Of a stretch of DNA of 56,795 nucleotides, positions 44,823-55,497 are shown in pieces. Under the pieces are notes generated by a model, which was not told the DNA's origin, ran no database searches, and saw only the letters and a list, made by a program, of their open reading frames with translations. A program made the position numbers and the translations under genes. The first letter of the stretch is position 1; each line of letters starts with the position of its first letter. Source of the stretch: Hypsibius dujardini (taxonomy: Eukaryota > Tardigrada > Eutardigrada > Parachela > Hypsibiidae); contig LRSR01005484.1 of the NCBI GenBank assembly GCA_001579985.1, positions 1 to 56,795 on the forward strand, given 5' to 3'.

Positions 44823-46405
44823 TCACTTCTCGTAAACGGTTCGCATGTAATTAACAACCGCACCAATCATTCCACCACCGCTGACGCTCCTATCAAAAAA
44901 GCAGTAAATCCCATGAAAACCAAACGCTCGAACAACTTCCGTTTCAATTCCATCCGCTTGCAAGCGATCGGCATAAGCCAGGGCGTCGTCCCTGAATGAA
45001 TCATGCTCCGTAACCAAGACCAACGCCGGCGGAAGGTCCTTCAACGAGTCCGCCATCATGGGACAGAGATAAGGGTCTTCAATGCGCCTGCCGAAATCTC
45101 TCGCCACATGCTCCTTCCTCACAACGTCTTCGTGGTTGATTTTATGGTAATTTTTGAGGTACGGCCAGGCCTTGTGCTGGATCATCTCTTCGTGGACGAC
45201 GTGTTCGTTGGCGCAGACTGCGTCCGCGTGATCCGTACTCACGTTTATGTACTCCAGGAAGAAAGTCGGCTCAATGAAGATGGCGTACTTGGCGTTGTCG
45301 CGGAAGGAGTACGTCAGGAAGCTGGAGACCTGCGTTGTAGTGCACAGGATTGTTTACATGCATTTTAAAGATATGTCTGGTAAGATCGTAAGACGAAGTA
45401 TTACTGAAGATGCTTTAAAAAAGTTAGTTTAGTTTTACAATCTCCTCTCATTATAAGCTATCTATCTACCAGAAGTAAAACATAAGTAAAATATTGTTTT
45501 GCAGGGATCCAGAAATTGTACAATGGGATATCGTTCTATATGACTTTGAGTCTAAGCATTTTAAAAAGGTAAATTTACTATCAATGGTGTCCATTTATAA
45601 TACAAGTTCAAGAGGAGGAAAGATGTACGTTGTTGTATTTTTAGATGTATCTAAAATAGTTTTCTTTTTGGAAGAACTGCAGAATTCAGATTGTGCCTAA
45701 ATATTGCTTCGATTTTCATTTGAATGCACAAGAAGGCATTTCAGGCTAAGGGCTGTCTGATTTTAATTTTATCAGAAATCCACCATTTGCGCTCGTTCGG
45801 CATGAATTTATTCATTATACCTTGCGCACAACTGGAGAGCACAGTATATTTAGAGAACTTTTTTCTTCCGTTATTTTTGTATTTCCTCCACTTTTTATTT
45901 TTATTAACACTAACCTGGGTGACCGGTGAGAGGAGGATTTGGCGATGGAGAAAATTTTGATTGGTGTCGCGGAGTTTGAGAAAGATCCCAGCAGCAATGT
46001 TAGCCCCTGCACTATCACCGGCAATTGAGATTTGCGTGGCGTCTCGCCCGAAATGTTGGTGATGGCGGTGGAGATACTTGATTGCAGTCAAGCAGTCTTC
46101 AAAAGGTATGGGGTAGGGATACTCGGGAGCAAGACAGTAGTGAACGGAAACGACCACGGCGTCCATGTGGTTCACGAGGTACCGTTCGATCACCGCATAT
46201 AGTTCTAAATAAAGGAAAAGAAATCTCTCCAATTCATTCATTGCGCTGTTTGGCTCGATTAAGATTGCAATGGAGTGTGAAAAATAAGCTAAGGGGCATT
46301 CAAGCACTTAGACATTCTTCCAGACACACAGACAGGCGACATACTAACAGACAAAGACAAACAGGCCGACAAATGGGCATTCAGAAACCATCCAGTCAGC
46401 CAAAT

Positions 46406-46436
<31 letters not shown>

Positions 46437-47033
46437 TGGCCGACAGAACACATGCATGCATACTGTACTGAACTTTCATTCTTGACAAGTCAATAGAAAA
46501 TCAAACTTGAACATGAGATGTTTCTGTGCTGTGGCATATACAGTACCTTGGAATTCGTAGACCCATCCTCCACCATGAATAAAAACACAGCTGGCCGTAA
46601 TTCCCTCTTTCTGCCATCATCTTTTCCTTGAATCCAGGCACTCTTCCGGTGCACAGTTACGTCAACACCATCGAACTTAAGGTGATCACGTCGGACTTGG
46701 AATTGGTCTCCTCGCAGGAGCCAGATAAGAAAGCTTTTGAAGCGCCTGTTGATGTGGATGACGGTTCCGCCGCCCAATGCGGAGTAGGCCAAGGCCTGAA
46801 CATTTTTCCAGGAGCGTTATCCATCTATCTTTCACCAACGCAGACAGAATTGCGTAAGTCTGTCTTAATTTAAATTCATTACGTACCGCAAGCCGGCCTG
46901 TCTTGTGAAAAACGCTCAACGTTTGCATCAATACTTTATCGGTCAGGTGCAACTCTTCCGGCAACGGAATGTGGAGATAATATAAAACGATGCATGACAG
47001 GCAGGCGACAATAATGAGCTTCACGAACTGCAT
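44823..47033 (-). CDS. AADAC-like carboxylesterase / lipase (HSL-type alpha/beta hydrolase)
   Basis: Minus-strand exons 46887-47033, 46547-46795, 45915-46204 and 44823-45329. Exon 1 gives an N-terminal signal anchor (KLIIVACLSCIVLYYLHIPLP), as in arylacetamide deacetylase and NCEH1, so it is an ER membrane enzyme with its active site in the lumen that hydrolyses acyl esters or amides. Oxyanion-hole motif HGGGW is in exon 2; nucleophile Ser197 in GDSAGAN, Asp339 in EHDSFRDD and His368 in GFHG (numbering assumes a continuous frame). Length of about 397 fits the family's 399. Oddity: exon 2 is 249 bases where 250 are needed. The frame before HGGGW and the frame of HGGGW differ by one, at an A5 run (46581-46585, plus strand). 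Either a single-base deletion or error, or a 50-base intron at 46611-46660. Intron 2 carries a CAGA array. Confidence 0.88.
46317..46441 (+). repeat. CAGA-rich array in an esterase intron
   Basis: Degenerate then regular (CAGA)n between exons 2 and 3 of the AADAC-like gene. Confidence 0.9.
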
Positions 47034-48216
47034 TACAAAAGAAAATAGAAATATGATTAGTGATTAATTACTATATCAATGCATATTCATTTAGTGGAGG
47101 TAGAAATGTGAGAAATATAATTAAGACTACGAAAATGGAAATAAAATTAAAACCAACACAAAGTATAAATAATATTCAAAGACAACACAAAGTATAAATG
47201 AAATTTAAAACAGTACACTGGGAAGTGTATACACGTGTTTGTGGTAATTATCGTCGGCCTGTGTGGCTGCTTTGTTGATTTTTACAAGGACCTTAGGTAT
47301 GAAATGGCCAGACTGAATAGATCCATGGGAGATTTCCGGTCGGAAAACAGAGTCCATGCCCGGTACAGAGTGCAAACACATAGATATATACACACAGAAA
47401 ATAATTTTCGAGCGGCATGGCCTTCAATATAATTCCCAAGACCTTGCAAACACTGCAGATGCAGAGACCCATTTTTCTTGCAAATCATTCTCCTTGTCCC
47501 TTAGGACTTGGAACGATGCGAGCTGAACTGGAGAACTCGAAGGCGTAAATAAACTCTATGGCCTGGACCGACCAACATATCGCACATCAACTGTCTTGTT
47601 TGTCTTTTGCATATGATGATATACATGTACGGTACATGTACTGGGCTTGTCCTCTTGATATGTACACTGGGCTTGATGCGCCTCCATTCCACGGTCAAAA
47701 AGACGTGCCTGGGGATACATACCCGGTCTGTGTATATTCCGCTTCCTTATAATACTTTGTGGATTCCGATTTTTTGTGGTACTCTAAACTTTTCCGGGAC
47801 TGTGTTTGTGGGTTGGAATTTGTTGAGAAATATAAATCATTTCGACACGAGGTGTCGACTCAATCAAACTATCAATTAAATTGCTAGAAGTATTTCGTTT
47901 AATTTGAAAAGAATAGCCGGAATTTCGGTATCGTAAATCAGTTAATGAGTTAGCGTAGTAACAGACAATTATTTTTGAGGAGCTTGCAAAAAGTATTATG
48001 AAATTTTAGTTAAGCATGCACGATCATATTAAAGATGTCACGTTCAAGAAATTCAGTGGAAAGAAAACCGCCTCGAGATGCAAAACAAACCGCCCGATTG
48101 TATGATTATTTTTCATGGCTTCTTTGTGGGTGAGATTAAAGGTGAAAGATCAAAAGTATTCTCTTGTCACAAAGAAAGCAGTCGAGAGAACAGATTGTAG
48201 CAAAACTCTGGAGACA
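47034..48216. other. Spacer between the esterase start and the T-box stop
   Basis: No gene, RNA or repeat that I can support. It should hold the esterase promoter (minus strand) and the T-box 3' UTR. Confidence 0.5.
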
Positions 48217-51200
48217 CTAATACGAAAGGTCCTGGCAATGTGAGGTTGCAGTGTCGTTATGGCTTGACGGTGCTGCTGGTGCAGGCTGCGATCTGTCGAT
48301 ATCAACCGGCGAGCCACTGCTTGAACTCAATCCCCCTGGCGAGGAGTTCGTAGATGAACCCGAATCGGAATACGAGCCGGAACCGCTGGAGGAATAGCTC
48401 CACCAGTTCTTCATCTCTTGCTGTTGCTGCTGCTGTTGCTGCTGGGCGTATCCTGCACCATTATTGGCATTGCTGTTGTTGCCAGTGCCATGGAATAATC
48501 CACTCCTAAGAATAACAATAATTTACCTGATCAATTTAATATTTTTTAGTTCTGAAATTCGTCTAAAATATAATTAGTTTTAGTGTTTGAAAATTAATCA
48601 ACTACCGGTAATTAGATTTTTGGTTCGTTAAGCTAATAAAACAGACTGTTCTGTTTTGACGAGATTGGATTGTTATTGATCTTTATTAAACAAAGCCTTT
48701 TTTCTTGTCATAAATTATTAAAACATCAAGTTAATACATTACAATTACCCCACATAAATCTTTATTAACAAAAAAGTGTTAGTTAGTTTTTACGAACTAA
48801 ACAATTAATTACGCACATTTATTGAGTGTAATGTTAGTAAATTTAGATTTTTGTTAACTAAAGTGTTTGGTACACACTAATAAAAATTAATAATACCCTA
48901 ATAAAAATTAAAGCTAAGAAATTATTTATGAAAAGCTTTAACATTATTTTGAGAAATTAAACACAGGTATAAAAAGCGTAGTTTTGTCGTTCTTACCCGG
49001 TGCCGTAACCCTGTCCGTAGTACGCGTTATAGAGGTTCGCTGCCTGGGAGTAGGAGTTGGTTGTGAGCGTGTCTTGATGCCCATAGGTGAACTGTTGAGT
49101 GCTGGAGACGGTCGACGAATAAGCATCGTTCTGTTGATGAGCGGATCCGGAGAGGTCGATGGGCGTGGCATATCCGGAGGAGTAGTTGGTATTGGGGTTG
49201 TTGTAATAACTAGACGGGGTCAGATGGTTGTATGCACCTGTTGAAGCTGGGCTAAAAAAAGGGGCGTGACGGCGTTGGTGTTCGTATAATGCTGACGTGT
49301 TGGAAGAAGAGCTGACGTGGGCTGCAGCAAAATCTGCGGAGTATCCTGAAAAGAACAAACATTTTAGTTTCTTCCGCAGCTTTTTATTGATGCAATGTCA
49401 CCGTAGTTAACAGTACCAGTCTCTAGATAGTAAAAAACTGTTTGAATAAAGTGTTAAAAAATGCCGATATTTATTGCCCGATAAAAAGAAATCGCCGATG
49501 CACCAGATAACGTAATTTGCCGTTACGCTACCCCTTCGCTAAACCCGTTAATTTATCGGGCTTATTGGGAATAATGAAATTAACGGAATCTCTAATAATC
49601 TCGGCACAACTCTGCAAGGTACAGTGGATCATATGAATTATAAAGAGAATTAGGCAGTTTGTGCGTAGAAAATGTCGCAAGCAAAGAATGATTAAAAGGA
49701 GTGTAAGTTGTAACTTTATCTATCTTAATCACTCCCTCATCCCTTTCGGAATGATCGCGCTTCTATCCTAACTAATTGCCGCGGAATCCGCGGCTGCCTT
49801 AATGGCTCGGATCTCAGTAAGATATAGATTGGATAATTAAGGAGATCACAGGCGCCGCGGGATGCCTCTCTCTCTGTATCGGGGAAATCGGGTGCAATTG
49901 GGATGGAGGCGCGTTTCGCGGGCCATAAAAAGAGCCCCCCCATGATTATACTAGTTGATGAGTCTTTTTTTTTAGTTTTGGCCAAAAAGAAGCATTTTGA
50001 AAACTTCACAATTCACCACATTTTAAGCTGACTGTTTATTATAAAATTCCATTAGATCTAATTAGACTACGGTAATTTCAATAATATACAAGCTTTTTAT
50101 CTGTTTGTCAAAATATCTGCCTCTGTTGGCTTGTCTGCTTGTGTGGCTGACCGTCTGTGTGCTTCCTGTCTGTCTGTTTGATAGAATGTCTGCCTATCCC
50201 AATGTCTATCTGTCTGTCTGCTTGAGTGTACGTCTGTCTGCCTATCCCAATGACTGTCCGTTTGCCTGTCTTATTGTCTGTACGATGATGCCTGTACGTC
50301 TACCCGTTTCCCACCGTGTCGGCTTCCAAGTAATTTCCCGACTTACCAGACCCTCATTTGTTGCTTACCTGGTTCGATTTTTACAGCGGGCGTTGGTCGT
50401 GCGTAAGGATTATACCGTGACGAGGGCTGATGCCGTGGATGGTGGTGGACCGGCGGGAAGCTCGCTGGAAAAATGTTTTGCGCCTGTAGAACTTCCGAGC
50501 TCCACGTCGATGGAACTGCAATCAAACACTGTCAAATCGCAGTCCCTTTGTGCTGACTACCTCCCACCGGTACGACGCTCGGAAAACCGAACAAATTATG
50601 CGTTCCAGAAAGCAGAATCATAATGCTTTTCATTTTTTACCTTGAAGGTTTCCAGACGGTCCCTGGTAGGAACCATATGCGGGAGGCGAACACACGCGAG
50701 GATAGATTCCGGTTTCCTGCTCGTCGATTTGCTTTCTGTAAAAGCCAAGGGGAAATCAATGTATGTTTAGGAGATAACATCCAAGCAGACTGATTGAAGA
50801 AGAACCAGTGAGTCAAACCGCAGGCAGATCAGCAAACAGATAGGCAGACAGACAACCGGATGGATAAACAGACAATTCGATAGAGAGAAAATAGGCAGAC
50901 CAATAGACAAACAAACATGCAGGCAAGTCGGGAGATAGATAGACAGGCACACAGACAGGCAGATAGGCAATAAGACAAACTAGCAGACAGACAAACAGAT
51001 AAACAAACAAGCATACAGTCAGGTCAAGACAGAGATCAACAAACAGACAGGCAAACATCCAGTCAAACAGATGGACAGACGAATAAGCAGAAATAGAAAG
51101 GCAAACAGACAAGCATAAAAATGTAGGAAATAACTAAGAGAGGAAGATGTTTATGCTTACTGTTTAGCGGCTCTCGTCTCCACGAACCCTTTGGCGAAGG

Positions 51201-52482
51201 GGTTGTATTTGACTTTGAGCTTCGTGACGTCATCGTTCTGGTAGCTTGTCACCGCCATGAATCGACCAATCTAAACAGAAGGCCTTAAACTGACCGAAAT
51301 ATTCCACGAAGATAGTTGAACTGCCATCAAACTAAACTCTTTTGTAGGTAGAAAACAAACTTACCTCAAATCGTTTCTGAAAGACGATAACCTCTCCGTC
51401 GGCTGCCAGGGGATCGATCCGCGATATGATTATTCGTGGCTCGTACATATGCATGGAATTCATCCAGATCTAAAAGACACGAACAGAATTATCAAAGATT
51501 ATTTGGGTACAAAATTTAAATAAATCATAAAATAGACATTCAATTTCGCCACATCATGTCGCACCAATAGTACGTTTTATTACACGTACTTATGTCATCA
51601 GATTATGTACATTTATGTCTAAAAAAGGATAATCTAGTAATATTTAAGTACACAAAAAAATAAATAAAAAGACGCGAAATAAAAAAAGGACACCTCAAAC
51701 AACACGCTATGGCTTACCATATCTTCGCTCTGCTTGTTGGAGACTTTGATTTTGCTGAAGTCAACGTAACCGTTCGTCCAGAATTTGCCGTAGTTCGGAG
51801 ACTTGTGATGGACGTAGGTGGAGGTGAGTGGTTGCACTTCCGCCTTCCCGGCGGACTGCCATCCGCCCTCGTTGTATTTATAACGGTTCGTTCCGACCTG
51901 TCCGAACTCCATGGCCACACTGTACATCCGGGTGGGATCCAGACCACGGATACGGACTCGCATTACGGGAAACAGTTTCCGCCCAGTTTTTGTGATTATC
52001 TGTCAAAACAGTCCGGCAAGCAAGACAGTTAATTATGCTCTTGTCTGTATGCTTGAAAGTCTAATGCCGGAAGTTTGTCTTCCTGATTGCTTGTCTATAT
52101 GACGTGTATGTATGGCTGCCTATCTGTCTGTGTGTCTGTGTGTCTGTGTGTCTGTTTGTGTGTCTGCCTGCCTACCTGTTTCTCTGTCTGTCTCTCTGTC
52201 TGTCTGTTTATCTGCCTATTTATCTGCCTGCCTACTTATTTGGATCCTGTCCTTTCAGTCTAACTTTCTGGACGTCTATTTGCCCATGTTTTTGCCGATT
52301 TATTGGCATTACAAACATACCATTTCGTTCATCACGCCCGTGGTGAAGGTCCGCCACATCTCCATATCCTGCAAATCCACCCGAATATTCTCACAATTCG
52401 GGATGTAAGACGTCATGCTGTTATTCGAGGTGGAGGAGGAGGATGAGGAAACAGCGGAATAATTCAGCGGGTAGTTTGTCAT
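48217..52482 (-). CDS. T-box transcription factor (512 aa), divergent, Brachyury-like features
   Basis: Eight minus-strand exons: 52321-52482, 51718-51999, 51365-51469, 51161-51270, 50641-50735, 50369-50515, 48997-49345 and 48217-48505 (TAG). They sum to 1539 bases, 513 codons. The T-box covers roughly residues 36-215 and is split over the first four exons: [13 protein letters not shown] / [59 protein letters not shown] and [20 protein letters not shown] and KYNPFAK point towards the Brachyury group, but GKAE and GF in place of AF are unusual, so orthology is open. It binds DNA in the nucleus. The tail is Pro/His then Ser/Tyr/Gln-rich, probably activating, with a SUMO-type VKIE site and a run of nine Gln. 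A short N-terminus (about 35 residues) precedes the T-box. Confidence 0.93.
50103..50283 (+). repeat. TCTG-rich array in a T-box intron
   Basis: Degenerate (TCTG)n between exons 6 and 7 of the T-box gene, close to the exon 6 donor. Confidence 0.9.
50825..51113 (+). repeat. CAGA-rich array in a T-box intron
   Basis: Degenerate (CAGA/GGCA)n filling most of the intron between exons 4 and 5. Confidence 0.93.
52116..52214 (+). repeat. TCTG array in the first T-box intron
   Basis: Imperfect (TCTG/TGTC)n between exons 1 and 2. Confidence 0.93.
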
Positions 52483-54590
52483 CCTGAAGGAACTTTTCTA
52501 CAGAAATATAAAACGGGAATGCAAATCAGATCGGTAAATTATTATTCAATCGCGTTAATTTGACGAAACGAAATTCAAGCAAGGAAAAGAGGGAAAGAGC
52601 CGATCTGGACTACCAACTAAAAAAGCCTCTTTTGGCATGATTAGCAAGACTGACCAGTAGCCAGTGCTCCCGGCACTCCAACCAGCCGGTTATCTGTTGA
52701 TCCATCTCAGACATGATTGGTCAATTTTGTCGATGAAGGATGCTTGGCGTCTATCTTTCGATATGAGAAGTCGCCTCGCCCCTCCCCCTCCCACCACCTC
52801 AACAGGTTAATTAGTCGCAAGAGGAGGGAGAGGATTCTTGGGCGCGATAAGCAAGATTGAAGCCTTATCGGTAGCCTTTGTTCGCGCCATCGCCATTCCC
52901 AGGCAAAGCACACAAACAACAAGGCCATATATATAGAACGTCATTACGACCTTGACGCCCAATTAGGTGATTCGGCGGACCGTTTGATGGCCATGAATAG
53001 AGGAGACTGAAAAGATCATCTTGTTTCCCTTTATTACTTTTGTCCTGCGCAGCGATATTCTTTTCGCTTATAATACTCAATAATTTAAATATCCTTGCTT
53101 GTTTTGTGCGGTTAAAACGTATACACACAAAACACGCACGTGCACACTTATAAACGCAGATGTGTTCGGAGGAAGGTTGTCGTTCATGCGTATCATGTAC
53201 ACTTTACAGTATATGCATCTCCTTTATATATTTATGCATCTCCTTTATATATTTATGCATCTCCTTTATATATTCAGTATCTCCTTTATATATTTATACC
53301 GCTCTTTCCACTCAATATAAATTAGCCCCCCAAAGGCTAGTTTTAATTACCTTCTACTTTGATAGAAAAATGTTCAGCGTCATATGTGGATACCAAATAT
53401 TATCATCAAAACACTTTGACCCTTGTATTAACATAATAACGGAATTTAATGTTGCTCTTAAAGTTTGCAGATTTGTATAAGTACACGACAATGTTCAATA
53501 TATAATCTCTATTAAAATAAAATATACATATACTCTAAATATATTAAAATTTAAATACTTTTTTAAAAATATTAATGTAAAAATTACGTTCCAAAAAAAG
53601 ATCATCTGCCGTGCCAATGTACTGTATGTGTTAAAGTAATGTGTCAGCAATAATGTCCAAAACTGCGCTGCGGTCGCATGGAATCTTCCCTTGGCGTCGG
53701 CGCCCGTGCGTCAACCGCTTAATTGCGGGGGTGCTGAAGTGCCGCCTGGAGACAATTGAACCCGGCCTGAAAAACAAGCCATATTGCACTCCATAAACAC
53801 TGCGCGTGGAGTCCGGGAAACAATGCGCGGCGTAATTTGCTGGACGTTACCGGCAGGCTGACTCACCTCTGTGCCGTGTGTGTCTTCAACCAGGCCGTGG
53901 CAAAACAAGTCGTAAATTCTGTCGCTATATACATACACATACACACACACACGCGCGCGCAAATATACAGCCCGTCCACACAAAAAGGTGCGAGGACAAT
54001 TATTTTCCCTAGTCGCACGCGGACTTGGATTGTTTGTTCTCGCGCTCCCTTCTTTGCCTTGAAATTTTTGCAGTGATGCATTTTTAAACTCTAATTTATT
54101 CCGATAAATAAAATTGTGAAGACTGAAACATATTTGGGCGGTTGTTATTTTGAGACTGAATACAGTTTATCTAGATTGCGCAGGGCTGCTTGAATCTTTC
54201 CGAGAAAGATAGTCAGGTAAAACGAGAGCGATCACAGCGGGAGCCATCTGAGCATGTCTGATTTACAGCACGGTCTGACTGTCTACCTTCTTGTCTGCCT
54301 GCACTCGCGAATGAAAAGAAAGGGAGATTCTGCGAGACAAAAGGATTCTTATCATTCCTTATCAGGTTGCATGTCGCAATTGTTGCCAGATTCCATTTGG
54401 GATAAATTAGATCGATTTCGAGCTCGTTATCGTAGTCGGAAATCATACTGATTTCACATCCGTGTAAGTCGTTACGTTTTGAACGAAACCCAAGCCTGAT
54501 TTTGACGTTACGCAATTGCAAAAACCAGCACGTAGACTGATCGGAACACATACGTACAAACAGAAAGGAAGCTGTCAGACAAAAAAACAA
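52483..54590. other. Region upstream of the T-box gene
   Basis: No gene supported. Includes the 21-base tandem repeat, a CA/CG run at about 53936-53961 and AT-rich sequence around 53500-53600. Likely T-box regulatory DNA on position alone. Confidence 0.45.
53213..53299 (+). repeat. Tandem repeat, about four copies of a 21-base unit
   Basis: Unit ATGCATCTCCTTTATATATTT; the last copies have small changes. Upstream of the T-box gene. The unit length is a multiple of three, which makes open frames appear here. Confidence 0.92.
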
Positions 54591-54597
54591 ACAGACT

Positions 54598-54727
54598 TGC
54601 ATACAGACAGACAGACAGAAATACAGGCAGGCAGACAGGCAGGCAGACAGACAGACAGACAGACAGAAATACAGGCAGGCAGGCAGGCAGACAGGCAGGC
54701 AGACAGACAGGCAGACAGGCATTGACA
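54598..54727 (+). repeat. CAGA/CAGG array
   Basis: (CAGA)n with CAGG variants. The 221-codon minus-strand frame over it is Cys/Leu/Ser low complexity and is not a gene. Confidence 0.95.
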
Positions 54728-54879
54728 GACAAATGTGGTTGTTCCCCCTTTCAAACAATCGTTGATTTATAGATACACTTTGCATTTCTGTATCAAATTG
54801 AAGCTGACCATTAGAACAAAGAGACGTTCGTTGATGAAGCACAAGTCTACAGTGCAAAAAAAAAATTAAATTTATCAAA

Positions 54880-55497
54880 TTCCATGAAGTTCTGGTGACA
54901 AAGATAGTTGTGCTCTTCCTCTAAGAACGGTCCGTTCGGCTCGCCTGCTGGACTCTTACTCCTCCCGCCCTCCGCTGGTTCTTCTGGCTGATTGAATGCA
55001 TAGGGTTCCGGTTCGCCATAGGGGACTATTTCTTGAGAGTGAAAAATGCCATCATTTCCAGTGGTAGCCACGTGCCCTTCCGCTGGATTAGTTGTGATAG
55101 CCTTGGCCCGGGGGATTCCGTAGCGAGCGTAGCGAGAGTCCGATCCTCCTCCATGGGAAGGGAATCGCCCAGCTCATTGCCATCGCCGGGACTCTTTGCC
55201 CGACTCAGGTGCATATCGGATATTCTGATTTTTAGAAGAGGTGCCAATTTCCTCTACAATACTATAATACAATAATATACTTACACACTAATGCTCACTT
55301 TTCGATCCAGGCTTACTCCCCACCTTGACGTCTTTGATTATTGAGTTTTCCGGCACAGTGAGAAAAACCGTCGACTTGCCGCAGCGAACCACCAGATCCA
55401 CAACTGCAGCCTGAGCATCCGTGCGCTGACTCTGTCGCATGACCTTCTCATTCTTGCTTGAGCTGCGAGATTGATTACGCGAGCTGTTAGACGGCAT
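54880..55497 (-). CDS. Unresolved gene, hydrophilic Ser-rich N-terminus
   Basis: The minus-strand ATG at 55497 opens MPSNSSRNQSRSSSKNEK and then a beta-like stretch (AVVDLVVRCGKSTVFLTVPE) that ends at phase-1 donors near 55312 (GTAAGC) or 55291 (GTGAGC). The next block (about 55247 down to 54880) is GC-rich and open in more than one frame. The frame reached by normal splicing meets an in-frame TGA near 55168, then continues open as SRYARYGIPRAK.. and ..YGEPEPYAFNQPEEPAEGG. Either the protein ends at that TGA, an extra intron removes it, or the gene is dying. The beta stretch is faintly ubiquitin-like; I would not name it. Confidence 0.4.

Noticed and set aside
54213-54878. 221-codon minus-strand frame
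   Set aside because: Mostly the CAGA array translated on the minus strand; no signal or domain outside it.
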